From contig JANWIK010000118.1 in assembly GCA_025449955.1 (NCBI GenBank), positions 1 through 33,033 of the forward strand: a stretch of 33,033 nt of DNA, given 5' to 3'. Shown here in pieces: positions 18,209-26,481 of the stretch. Each line of letters starts with the position of its first letter. Position 1 is the first letter of the stretch. Origin of the DNA: Gemmatimonadaceae bacterium (GTDB lineage Bacteria; Gemmatimonadota; Gemmatimonadetes; Gemmatimonadales; Gemmatimonadaceae). Below the pieces are notes generated by a model, which did no database searches, had not been told where the DNA came from, and saw nothing but the letters and a program-made list of their open reading frames with translations. The translations under genes and the position numbers were made by a program.

Positions 18209-21200
18209 GTCTCTTCGACAATCTCGTCCGGCAGCGACGGTTCATCTATCTCGTCGTGGCGTTGCTCAGCGCCGCCGGCATCGGGGCGGCGCTGCAATTG
18301 CCGTCGGCCATCTATCCGGAGCTGACGTTCCCGCGCATCACCATCGTCGCGCAGGGCTCTGCGTTAGGCGCGCAGCAGATCGTGTTCGGCATTACCCGGC
18401 CGCTGGAGGAAGCGGTGAGCGTCGTGCCCGGCGTGAGCCGCGTCGACTCCAAGAGCATCCGCGGGTCGAGCCAGATCGACGTCACGTTCGCGCCGAACAC
18501 CGACATGATCTACGCGCTGCAGCTGGTGCAGGCGCGGGTGAACGAAGCGCAGCAGCAATTGCCGTCCGGCATTCAGGTGGAAGTGGAGCGCCTCACGCCG
18601 TCGGTGTTCCCGATTCTGTCGTACAATCTCGAAGGCGGCGACCCGGCGACGCTGTACGACATCGCGCGCTATCAGATCAAGCCGCAACTGTCGCGCATTC
18701 CCGGCGTTGGGCGCGTGGATGTGCAGGGCAGCGACGTGCGCGAGATCGAAGTCGTCGCCGACCCGGAGCGGCTCGCCTCGGCGGGATTGTCGTACGACGA
18801 CTTGGCAACGTCCATTGACTCGGCGATCACGCCGCAGGCCGTGGGGCGCGTGGCGCGCGACTATCGGCAATACCTCATTGTGACCGATGTCGAAGCGCGC
18901 AGCGTGGACGACATCGCGAACGTCGTCGTGTCCAACGGACTGCGGGTGCGCGACCTGGCGACGGTGATGTTAGGCACCGAAGATCAGGTCAGCGTGATCG
19001 CCGGCGACGGCCGCCCCGCGGCGCTGCTCAACATCACGCGCCAAATCGGCGGCAATACGCTCCTCATTGCCGACAGCGTGGCGTCGATCGCGGCCCAGGT
19101 ACAACGGACGCTGCCGCCGGGCGTACGGCTCAAGCCCGTGTACGACCAGGCGTCCCTGGTGCGCGACGCCGTCCGTTCGGTGCGCGATGCGATGCTCGTC
19201 GGGGCGCTGCTCGCCGTGTTGATCCTGCTCGTGTTCCTGCGGCACGCGCGCATCACGGCAATCAGCGCGACGTCGATCCCGCTCACGCTCATGATCACCG
19301 TGTTCGTGATGCGTCTGGTGGGCCAGACGTTCAACCTGATGACGCTAGGCGCGATGGCGATCGCGATCGGCTTGGTGATCGACGACGCCGTGGTGATCAC
19401 CGAGAACATCGCGCGCCACGTGCTGCTCAACGCGGACCGCCACGCCGCCATTCGCGAAGCGGTGCGGGAGCTCGTATGGCCGGTGACGTCGTCGACCGTC
19501 ACCACGGTGGTGGTGTTCCTGCCGTTGGGCCTGCTACAGGGCGTGGTGGGGCAGTTCTTCCACGCGCTCTCGATCACGCTCTCGATCGCGGTGCTGGTGT
19601 CGTTGCTGCTCGCGCTCACGATCATCCCGCTCCTCAGCGAGCAATTCATCTCGGCGCACGAAGCGGATGCCGAACGTCCCGCGCAGGCCGGTACCGGCGT
19701 GGGCGCGTCGATCGGACGCGCGCTGGACGGTCTCACGAACGCGTACTCGCGCTCGCTCGATGCGGCGCTCAGACACCCTCGCCGGACGGTGATGGTGGCC
19801 GCGTTGCTCGCGGTGGGCGGGGTGGTGGCGTACCAGTTCACGGGAACCGGATTCCTGCCGGAGATGGACGAGGGCGCGTTCGTGCTCGATTACTTCACGC
19901 CCGGCGGCACGGCGCTGTCGGAGAGCGACCGGCAGGTGCGCATCGCGGAGGGCATTCTGGCGCGCACGCCCGAGATCTCGGGCACGTCGCGCCGGTTAGG
20001 CGCGGAGTTAGGCCTGTTCGCCACACAGCAGAACAGCGGCGACATCGTCGCGCGGCTCGTGCCGCTGTCGGAGCGCGACCGGAGCGTGGATGAGGTCATC
20101 AACGACGTGCGGCCCAAGGTGCAGGCGGCGGCGCCGCGGCTGCACATCGAGTTCGTGCAGATCCTGTCCGACGTCATCAACGACCTGGCGGGCGGGGCTC
20201 GCCCGGTCGAGATCAAGCTCTTCGGCGCCCAGCTCGATCAGCTCGAGACATACGCGAAGTCGCTCGCCGAGCCGTTGTCGAAGGTGGATGGCGTCGAGGA
20301 CCTGTACGATGGTGTGAGCGAGCCGGCGGCGGAGATGCTGCTGCGCGTGGATGGCGCCGAAGCGGCGCGGGTCGGCTTGACGCCGGCGCAGGTGGGCAGC
20401 GCCGTGAGCGCGTCACTGTTAGGCGTGCAGTCGGGCGCGGTGCACTCGGGTGACCGGCCGATCGCCGTTCGCGTGCGTGCGCCGGATTCGGTGCGCTACG
20501 ATCCGCTCCGGTTAGGCTCGCTGCCGGTCATGACCGGCACGAGCAGCCACACCATCGTGCCGCTGTCGAGCCTCGCATCGGTGCGCGCCGTCGATTCGCG
20601 CGCCGAGCTCGATCGCGAGAACCAGCAGCAGATGCTCGACATGACGGCCGACGTGAGCACCCGGTCCCTGGGCGATGTGATGAAGGACGTGAAGGCCGTC
20701 CTCGCCGCGCATCCGGCACCCGCGGGGATCCGCGTGGAAATCGCCGGTCAGTACGCGAATCAGCAGGAGGCGTTCCGCGCGCTGCTCCTCGTGTTGGGCC
20801 TCGCGGGGGTGAGCGTGGTCGCGGTGATGGTGATTCAGTTCGAGTCGTTCACCGAACCGCTCATCATCGTTTTGGCGGCGCCGGTGTCGTTCGTCGGCGC
20901 GGTGGTACTGCTGCTGATCACCGGCACGCCGCTCAACGTGTCGTCGTTCATGGGCTTGATCCTGCTCGTCGGGCTCATCGTGAAGAACGGGATCATCCTG
21001 CTCGACTTCACGCGGTACCGCATGACGCACGAAGGCATGGCGCTGGACGCGGCGCTGCGCGACGCCGCCCGCGTCCGGCTGCGGCCCATTCTCATGACCA
21101 CGCTCTGCACCCTGTTCGGCCTGCTCCCCCTTGCGTTAGCCCTGGGGCCCGGGAGCGAGCTGCAGCGGCCGTTGGCGCTGGCGGTCATCGGCGGCCTGGC

Positions 21201-21282
21201 ATTGTCGACGCCGATCACGTTGTACGTGGTGCCGTCGCTGGTCATGGCCATCCGGTCGCGGCGGAGCGCCGCCGCCAGTTAG
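18205..21282 (+). CDS. RND family efflux transporter permease (AcrB/CzcA superfamily)
   Basis: 1025 aa proton-driven inner-membrane pump. TM1 is in the first 35 residues, a large periplasmic loop follows, then a TM2-6 block, a second loop and TM7-12. The proton-relay Asp pair is in GLVIDDAVVITEN (Asp393, Asp394) in TM4. Heavy-metal pumps usually have DFG-x-x-VDGAVV here, so this one resembles the drug-type (HAE) pattern although its partner is CzcC-like. The start is GTG 18205, overlapping the adaptor stop. The TAG stop (21280-21282) lies inside a GTTAGGC word, and eight such words occur in or at the end of this gene. Confidence 0.93.
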   Translation: MSLFDNLVRQRRFIYLVVALLSAAGIGAALQLPSAIYPELTFPRITIVAQGSALGAQQIVFGITRPLEEAVSVVPGVSRVDSKSIRGSSQIDVTFAPNTDMIYALQLVQARVNEAQQQLPSGIQVEVERLTPSVFPILSYNLEGGDPATLYDIARYQIKPQLSRIPGVGRVDVQGSDVREIEVVADPERLASAGLSYDDLATSIDSAITPQAVGRVARDYRQYLIVTDVEARSVDDIANVVVSNGLRVRDLATVMLGTEDQVSVIAGDGRPAALLNITRQIGGNTLLIADSVASIAAQVQRTLPPGVRLKPVYDQASLVRDAVRSVRDAMLVGALLAVLILLVFLRHARITAISATSIPLTLMITVFVMRLVGQTFNLMTLGAMAIAIGLVIDDAVVITENIARHVLLNADRHAAIREAVRELVWPVTSSTVTTVVVFLPLGLLQGVVGQFFHALSITLSIAVLVSLLLALTIIPLLSEQFISAHEADAERPAQAGTGVGASIGRALDGLTNAYSRSLDAALRHPRRTVMVAALLAVGGVVAYQFTGTGFLPEMDEGAFVLDYFTPGGTALSESDRQVRIAEGILARTPEISGTSRRLGAELGLFATQQNSGDIVARLVPLSERDRSVDEVINDVRPKVQAAAPRLHIEFVQILSDVINDLAGGARPVEIKLFGAQLDQLETYAKSLAEPLSKVDGVEDLYDGVSEPAAEMLLRVDGAEAARVGLTPAQVGSAVSASLLGVQSGAVHSGDRPIAVRVRAPDSVRYDPLRLGSLPVMTGTSSHTIVPLSSLASVRAVDSRAELDRENQQQMLDMTADVSTRSLGDVMKDVKAVLAAHPAPAGIRVEIAGQYANQQEAFRALLLVLGLAGVSVVAVMVIQFESFTEPLIIVLAAPVSFVGAVVLLLITGTPLNVSSFMGLILLVGLIVKNGIILLDFTRYRMTHEGMALDAALRDAARVRLRPILMTTLCTLFGLLPLALALGPGSELQRPLALAVIGGLALSTPITLYVVPSLVMAIRSRRSAAAS

Positions 21283-21292
21283 GCGCGACGCA

Positions 21293-21345
21293 GAGGGCGG
21301 TGCCGCGTGTGCCGCCTGCGTGGGCGGTGTGACGCCGCCGCCCTC
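21293..21345. terminator. GC-rich inverted repeat after the RND operon
   Basis: GAGGGCGG (21293-21300) is the exact reverse complement of CCGCCCTC (21338-21345). A nested hairpin, CCGCC-TGCGTG-GGCGG (21312-21327), sits inside. It begins 10 nt after the pump stop, where a terminator would be expected, but no T-tract follows, so classical intrinsic termination is not shown. Confidence 0.4.
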
Positions 21346-21348
21346 GTG

Positions 21349-21608
21349 GGATGGCTTCCTCGCTCAGTTTGTCAAGGATCACAGCGGATACCTGCACGGA
21401 TAACTGCGGATCGCTCGGCTGCTCGGCGCCGAGCGCATCTACAATGGCGAGGGGATTTTCTTGTTTGACAAGACAAGAAAGAAAGGACTCGCGAGTACGA
21501 CGGCGCCGATGCACCCGAGCGATCCGCAGTTATCCGTGTAGGTATCCGTGTAGTTATCCGTGTAGTTATCCGCTGTGATCCTTAACAAACTGAGCGAGGA
21601 AGCCATCC
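21349..21608. repeat. Large inverted repeat with unequal 12-nt tandem arrays, no gene
   Basis: The left arm (21349-21418, 70 nt) and the right arm (21515-21608, 94 nt) are near-identical reverse complements. They share the outer part GGATGGCTTCCTCGCTCAGT and the inner part CGGATCGCTCGG. The 24-nt length difference equals two extra 12-nt units in the right arm. The 96-nt centre is less GC-rich and holds a perfect hairpin TTTCTTGT-TTGACAAG-ACAAGAAA (about 21457-21480). The element fills the convergent space between the RND gene and dedA. Short open frames here are explained by the repeats and are not genes. It may be a non-autonomous mobile element or a bidirectional terminator. Confidence 0.85.
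21529..21576 (+). repeat. 12-nt tandem repeat array
   Basis: Four consecutive 12-nt units: GTTATCCGTGTA (21529-21540), GGTATCCGTGTA (21541-21552), GTTATCCGTGTA (21553-21564) and a diverged GTTATCCGCTGT (21565-21576). The opposite arm of the inverted repeat carries two units of the same sequence, in reverse. Such arrays commonly vary in copy number between strains. Confidence 0.85.
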
Positions 21609-21674
21609 AGGCGGGACCGCCAAATTGATTCGAACTGACCCACCACGGCTGCTTCGCTCACTCCGACACACCGA

Positions 21675-22304
21675 TTACGCATCCGACTTGGTGTCGGGCT
21701 CCTTCGGCATCTTGGATTCGCGGCGCCGGCGCCAGATCCACAGCGCAACGCCCGCCGCGACGATGACTGCCGCAAGTGCCCAACTCGCGTCGCCGACAAT
21801 ATTCTGTAGCCGCTCCAGATTTCGCCCGAAGAGATAGCCGACGGTCCCGAAGACGGCGGCCCACACGATGCCGCCGCTCGCGTTGTAGAGCGTGAACTGT
21901 CCGTAAGGCATTTCGCCCATGCCCGCGAACAGCGCCGCCCACGTGCGCAAGAGCGCGATGAAGCGGCCGAAGAACACGGTCTTGGCCCCGTGCCGCTCGA
22001 AGAAGCGCCGCACGTGCGCCAGCTTCGCATCGTCCATGCGAACGAACTTCCCGAAGCGGCGAACGAAGGCGATCCCACCCCGCCGGCCGATCCAGTACCC
22101 GCTCGCATCGCCGATGATTGCCGCGGCGGCGGCGACGGCGACGACGAGCGCGATCTTCATGTGGCCGCGTGCGGCGAGCGCGGCGGCGGCAACGAGGGCC
22201 GTTTCGCCCGGCACCGGCACGCCGAGGCTCTCGAGCGCCACCACGAGGAACAACAGGCCGTACCCGTAGGTCCGCAGGAGCTGCAGGAAACTCTCGTGGA
22301 GCAT
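21675..22304 (-). CDS. DedA family membrane protein
   Basis: 209 aa inner-membrane protein of the DedA/SNARE-associated family, members of which are linked to undecaprenyl-phosphate recycling, membrane energetics and polymyxin tolerance. Family marks: Glu25 in ALESLGVPVPGE, Asp66 and GYWIGRRGG (69-77), and FGRFIALLR with Arg114 and Arg120. The six-residue spacing of these arginines matches the pair reported as essential in E. coli YqjA. Hydrophobic segments are at about 14-42, 50-66, 140-160 and 170-190, with a basic C-terminal tail. It begins 14 nt after the stop of the beta-barrel-like gene and is probably its operon partner. A GTTAGGC word lies in the gap (about 22307). Confidence 0.9.
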   Translation of the reverse strand: MLHESFLQLLRTYGYGLLFLVVALESLGVPVPGETALVAAAALAARGHMKIALVVAVAAAAAIIGDASGYWIGRRGGIAFVRRFGKFVRMDDAKLAHVRRFFERHGAKTVFFGRFIALLRTWAALFAGMGEMPYGQFTLYNASGGIVWAAVFGTVGYLFGRNLERLQNIVGDASWALAAVIVAAGVALWIWRRRRESKMPKEPDTKSDA

Positions 22305-22318
22305 CCGTTAGGCCTTGG

Positions 22319-24409
22319 TCAGAGCACGCGCCAGAGCGCCGGCGCTACGTCGAACGAGAACGTCCACCGGCCGGCGCCGCGGCGCAGGCCTCGCGCGACA
22401 TCGAACCGCGCGAGATCGAACAACACCAGCAGCCCCACGCCGGCCGACGGATACCACCCGTTCGCCGGCGTCGCGAACGGCGCGCTGCGCGCCACGTACA
22501 CGGTGTGCACGTATGGAGCCAGCGTCGCCGAGGCAGGCGCACGTCCAAAGGCACCCAGCGACATACCAAAGAAGGGGATGCCGAGCCTCCATTCGGCGTG
22601 TCCGGTCGCGCCGAGCTGCGACGCGAACCGGTGGTAGTCGTATCCCGGTCCGCTCACCGGACCGCCCAGGAACACGTACTCCTGCGCCGGGATACCCGAC
22701 GACGCGCGCACGCCCGCCGCCGTCGCGGCCAGCAGCAGCGCATCGGCGCCGACCTTCCGTTGGGCGTGTATCTCCACGAACGCCCGCTCGAAATCCGGAT
22801 GGCGCTCGGCGAGCGTCGTGTCGCGGCCGGCGTACCAGCCGCCCCGAACCTGCGCGTGCACGCGCACATCGCCCAACGCCGTGGCCGGAAGCGCGCGGGA
22901 CACGTCCAGCCCGAGCCGCTCTTCGGTGAGCGACCATGCCGGCAGCGTCGCTCCGTACGCCCCGTGCCACGGCGTCGCGTGTACGGTGAGGCGCCCCTGC
23001 TCCTCGTGCGCCGCCGTGAGCGACCAATCGACGCCGGCCCAGGTGCCTAACGTGGCGCCGGCGCCGACGCCCCGCACGTCGTACGGATCGGTGCGATCGG
23101 TGCCGAACTCCTGCGCCGCGATGCTGTTCACGATCGACGACGCTTCGGCCACGTCGCCGGCATCGCGATAGTCGCGCATCGCGAATACCTGGACGGAGCG
23201 CCCGTCCGCGCCGTCCAGCTCCACCGCGCCGCGGCCCTTCGCCTGGTGGTCGTCGAACCCCCACCGGCCCGCCGCCGAGACGCTCACGCCGCCGCCCACC
23301 CGCGCCGCGGCGCCCGCGCCTAACGCGAGGCCCTCGACGCGGTCCACGCGCGCGAAATCCGACACGCGCCGTGCCGCCGGCTGCACGCCGGCCGCACGCG
23401 ACAATGCCTCCGTCCGCACCAGATCGCGCGCCTCGGCCTGCACTCGAGCGACGTCGGCCTCGGTCGCCGCGCGCACGTCGGCGGGCAGCGAATCGAGAAT
23501 GTGGCCGGTCCACTTGTACGACCCGGTAACGCGCGGCGGCGCCTGCACGATCTCGGGCCCGAGAAAAAGCGACGGCGACAGATGCGTGTTGATCTGATAA
23601 CAGCAGATGTCCCATCGTCCGCGGATGATGCCGCGCGCCGGAAACTGCAACCACGTGCCCGTGCGCCGGATTTCGATCTCCTGACGGTACGGCAGCCAGA
23701 ACCGATCCTCGACGAGCGCGTTCTCGAGCACGATCGAGATGTCCTCGAGATCCTTGTCGAGATACGCCGGTCGCGTGAACGCGAATGCCATGCGCACGAC
23801 CTGTGCGCTCGTCGTGTCGATGTAGATCGCACCCACGATGCGCGCCGCGTTCTCATCGCGCGGCCGGACCGCCACCTCGTACACGAAACGGTTCTGCCCG
23901 GCAAGCCGGATCGCGAGCGAGTCGCGAATCGCGAAGTCGTACTCGTGCAGCCCGTCGGCCGACAGCGGATGCGGCACGTCCCGCACCTCATCGCCCTCGC
24001 CTAAGCGAATGAAATTCGGAAAATTGTTCTGGACGATGCCGAGATGGTCCTGGTGGTATCGAATGTCGGTGGGCAAGAGCAGCGTGTCGCGACGGCCTTG
24101 GATGATCTGCTTGCTGAGATTGGGCGCGCGCCAGTAGACTTGGAGCGCCAACTCGTCCGACTTCACGACCGACGGCGGATCGGGAAAGCCCTGGCCGAAT
24201 TGGACGAGAAAGGTGAGATAGCCGTGGGCGGTGGCGCGGTAGTCCACCAGCGTACTGTCCGCGAGCTGCTCGGCGCGGCCTTGGGTGGCGCGCTCCACGA
24301 GCGCCATCGTGCGCGGGTCATCCCATGCCTGCGCGCCGGCGGGTTGTGCGGTCGCGAAACCAACTAGGACACACAGCGCGGCGGCATGCGCCGCGGAGAA
24401 CCGAAGCAT
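22319..24409 (-). CDS. Secreted, probable outer-membrane beta-barrel protein, unknown function
   Basis: 696 aa from ATG 24409. The signal peptide begins MLRFSAAHAAALCVLVGF and ends with AGAQA. The N-terminal half (about 30-330) contains YRATAHGYLTFLVQFG and a long segment about a predicted substrate-like domain (LPYRQEIEIRRTGTWLQFP). From about 350 on, alternating hydrophobic/polar strands with Gly and aromatic residues suggest an Omp85- or DUF5686-like barrel (GPGYDYHRFASQLGA, then WYPSAGVGLLVLFDLARFDV). The open frame continues upstream over trpE, but that part is a shadow. It does not end in Phe as many barrels do. It is divergent from trpE (45-nt gap). I do not recognise a precise family; the DUF5686-like idea is tentative. 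Confidence 0.72.
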   Translation of the reverse strand: MLRFSAAHAAALCVLVGFATAQPAGAQAWDDPRTMALVERATQGRAEQLADSTLVDYRATAHGYLTFLVQFGQGFPDPPSVVKSDELALQVYWRAPNLSKQIIQGRRDTLLLPTDIRYHQDHLGIVQNNFPNFIRLGEGDEVRDVPHPLSADGLHEYDFAIRDSLAIRLAGQNRFVYEVAVRPRDENAARIVGAIYIDTTSAQVVRMAFAFTRPAYLDKDLEDISIVLENALVEDRFWLPYRQEIEIRRTGTWLQFPARGIIRGRWDICCYQINTHLSPSLFLGPEIVQAPPRVTGSYKWTGHILDSLPADVRAATEADVARVQAEARDLVRTEALSRAAGVQPAARRVSDFARVDRVEGLALGAGAAARVGGGVSVSAAGRWGFDDHQAKGRGAVELDGADGRSVQVFAMRDYRDAGDVAEASSIVNSIAAQEFGTDRTDPYDVRGVGAGATLGTWAGVDWSLTAAHEEQGRLTVHATPWHGAYGATLPAWSLTEERLGLDVSRALPATALGDVRVHAQVRGGWYAGRDTTLAERHPDFERAFVEIHAQRKVGADALLLAATAAGVRASSGIPAQEYVFLGGPVSGPGYDYHRFASQLGATGHAEWRLGIPFFGMSLGAFGRAPASATLAPYVHTVYVARSAPFATPANGWYPSAGVGLLVLFDLARFDVARGLRRGAGRWTFSFDVAPALWRVL

Positions 24410-24454
24410 GATCGAGAAATGTCGCGGGCTCTGTAGCGAGCGGCAAGCGACGCG

Positions 24455-25951
24455 ATGATGAGCGTCGACCGATTCGTGGCGCTCGCCGAGCGCGGCGGCC
24501 TTATTCCGGTGTGGCGCGACTGTCTGCTCGACGCGGACACGCCGGTCTCGGCGTTCGCGAAGCTCAAGCGCGGGCCGTTCGCGTTCCTGTTGGAGTCCGC
24601 GCCGGCGGGCAGCGAGACATGGGCGCGCTACACGTTCCTCGGCACCGAGCCGCGCGCCGCGTGGCGTCTTCGCGAGGGCGTGGTGGACGAGTGGACGTCC
24701 GCCGCGGGATGGCATGGCGCGCACCGTCCCGGCGATCCGTTGGGCGATCTCCGCGCGCGCCTCACCGAATTCGAGCCGGCTCACGTGCCCGAGTTGGGCG
24801 CGTTCTGGAGCGGCGCCGTGGGCTTCTTCAGCTACGACGTCGTCCGGCTCCTCGAGCGCCTGCCTAACGCACCGCCGCGCTCGCTCGACGTGCCGGATGC
24901 GCTGTTCGTGTTCACGCGCGCGTTGGTCATCATCGACAACCTGCGCGCGCAGGCGCGCGTGGTGGTCGGCGTGCCGGTGGCGCCTGGCGTCGACGCGGCG
25001 ACCTTGCGGCGCCTCCACGCCGAGTCCGAGCGCGAGATCGATGAGGTGATCGCGCGCCTCCAGGGGCCGGGCCATCTGCCGCCCTTGGCGCTCGACGCGT
25101 GCGCGCCGCCGGCGCAGGGCATGTCGTCATATTCGCGCGAGCGATTCGAGCAGGACGTCGAACGCATTCGCGAGTACATCTTCGCCGGCGATTGCTTTCA
25201 GGCGCTGCTCGCGCGGCGCATCACGGTGCCGCTGGACTTCGAGCCGCTGTCGCTCTATCGCGCGCTGCGGGCGCTCAACCCGTCGCCTTACATGTACCAC
25301 CTCGAGCTGGATGGGATGCAGCTCGTGGGCAGCTCGCCCGAGCTGCTCGTGCGCGTGGCCGACGGCACGGTCACCGTTAGGCCGATCGCCGGCACGCGCC
25401 CCCGCGGCGCGACGCCCGAGGACGATGCCCGTTTGAGCGCCGAGCTCCTCGCCGACGAAAAGGAGCGCGCCGAGCACGTGATGCTCGTCGACCTGGGCCG
25501 CAACGACGTGGGACGCATCGCCGCATACGGGTCCGTGCGCGTGACGGACCTGATGGTGGTCGAGAAGTACAGCCACGTGCTCCACATCGTGAGTCAGGTG
25601 GAAGGCACGCTCCCCGGCGATGCATCGGCCATCGATGTATTTCGCGCGACGTTCCCCGCCGGCACGATGACGGGCGCGCCGAAGGTACGCGCGATGCAGA
25701 TCATCGATGAGCTCGAGCCCGAGCGCCGCGGCCCGTACGCGGGCGCGGTGGGCTACATCGCCGCCGGCGACCACCGCATGGACCTGGCGATCACCATCCG
25801 CACGTGCGTCATCGCCGACGGCCAGGCGAGCGTGCAGGCGGGCGCGGGCATCGTGGCCGATTCGGTGGCGGCGCGCGAATGGGACGAGACCGAAAACAAG
25901 GCGCGCGCACTGCTCACCGCCATCGGCCGCGTGCGCGCGGCGGAGCGCTGA
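24455..25951 (+). CDS. trpE: Anthranilate synthase component I
   Basis: 498 aa (497 if the second ATG at 24458 is used) chorismate-utilising enzyme for tryptophan synthesis. FAFLLESA contains the LLES motif of the tryptophan feedback site (45-48). The catalytic domain has PIAGTRPRGATPEDD, DEKERAEHVMLVDLGRNDVG, VEKYSHVLHIVSQVEG and FPAGTMTGAPKVRAMQII, then GAVGYIAAGDHRMDLAITIR. The LLES motif and length favour TrpE over PabB. There is no trpG or other trp gene beside it, so it is a stand-alone gene here. It is divergent from the beta-barrel-like gene and convergent, with one base between stops, with the following small gene. Confidence 0.92.
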   Translation: MMSVDRFVALAERGGLIPVWRDCLLDADTPVSAFAKLKRGPFAFLLESAPAGSETWARYTFLGTEPRAAWRLREGVVDEWTSAAGWHGAHRPGDPLGDLRARLTEFEPAHVPELGAFWSGAVGFFSYDVVRLLERLPNAPPRSLDVPDALFVFTRALVIIDNLRAQARVVVGVPVAPGVDAATLRRLHAESEREIDEVIARLQGPGHLPPLALDACAPPAQGMSSYSRERFEQDVERIREYIFAGDCFQALLARRITVPLDFEPLSLYRALRALNPSPYMYHLELDGMQLVGSSPELLVRVADGTVTVRPIAGTRPRGATPEDDARLSAELLADEKERAEHVMLVDLGRNDVGRIAAYGSVRVTDLMVVEKYSHVLHIVSQVEGTLPGDASAIDVFRATFPAGTMTGAPKVRAMQIIDELEPERRGPYAGAVGYIAAGDHRMDLAITIRTCVIADGQASVQAGAGIVADSVAAREWDETENKARALLTAIGRVRAAER

Positions 25952-25952
25952 C

Positions 25953-26462
25953 TCAGCCCGACGCCTTGGGACTGCTGTTCCACGACTCGAGCTCGATCTT
26001 CCATTCCCCGTTAGGCTGACGCTTGAGCACCAGGGTGATCTTCCCCTCGGTCTCGAACGGTTGCTGCGGCGACGGGAACTCGATCCGCTGCCGGTTCACG
26101 CCCCACTCGTACGCCCAGTCGCCCGCGACGGTGACCTGCTTCCACTCGATGGTGCAGTAGACCATCTTCGCGCCCTTGAGCCCTGGCGTTAGGCCGTTGA
26201 GCCACGCCGCGATCACGGCCTTCCCCACCATCGGCTGGAGCCCTTGGATCAGGTCCACGCCGTCCTCGGCCCACAGCGATGCCGACGCGGCGTTGTCCAT
26301 CTCCCGGCAGGCCTTCGCTTCCTTCGCATTGAGCGTGTCCACGGCCGCCCGGTCCGCGGCCGGCGCCGACTGGGCGGCGACGATACCCGGAGCGACCCAC
26401 ACTGATGCCGCGGCACACGCCGCCGCCACCGCCCGCCGACACCTGCCTGACGAATAACCCAT
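25953..26462 (-). CDS. Small secreted NTF2-like (SnoaL/DUF4440-type) protein
   Basis: 169 aa from ATG 26462. The signal sequence has basic residues, then AAACAAASVWVAPGIVAAQS. The mature part starts with a helix (AVDTLNAKEAKACREMD), then SLWAEDGVDLIQGLQPMVGK, VTVAGDWAYEWGVNRQRIEF and ITLVLKRQPNGEWKIELESW, the usual order of the DUF4440/SnoaL fold with its closing Trp-Lys-Ile strand. Such proteins have no single activity. It lies 19 nt downstream of the 492-aa unknown gene, so the two probably form an operon. The open frame upstream of 26462 runs into the neighbouring gene and lacks a signal. Confidence 0.72.
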   Translation of the reverse strand: MGYSSGRCRRAVAAACAAASVWVAPGIVAAQSAPAADRAAVDTLNAKEAKACREMDNAASASLWAEDGVDLIQGLQPMVGKAVIAAWLNGLTPGLKGAKMVYCTIEWKQVTVAGDWAYEWGVNRQRIEFPSPQQPFETEGKITLVLKRQPNGEWKIELESWNSSPKASG

Positions 26463-26481
26463 ACGGCCTCCCGGTGTAGCG

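Noticed and set aside
21529-21576. CRISPR-like array
   Set aside because: The units are directly adjacent with no spacers, only 12 nt long, and no cas genes are present.
21242-21578. Short open frames in the inverted repeat (both strands)
   Set aside because: They are explained by the 12-nt repeats (repeating Tyr-Pro-Cys-Ser pattern) and have no ribosome binding site.
22308-23654. 448-aa open frame in another frame of the barrel-like gene
   Set aside because: Low-complexity Arg/Gly/Ala composition; the overlapping frame has a signal peptide and strand pattern.
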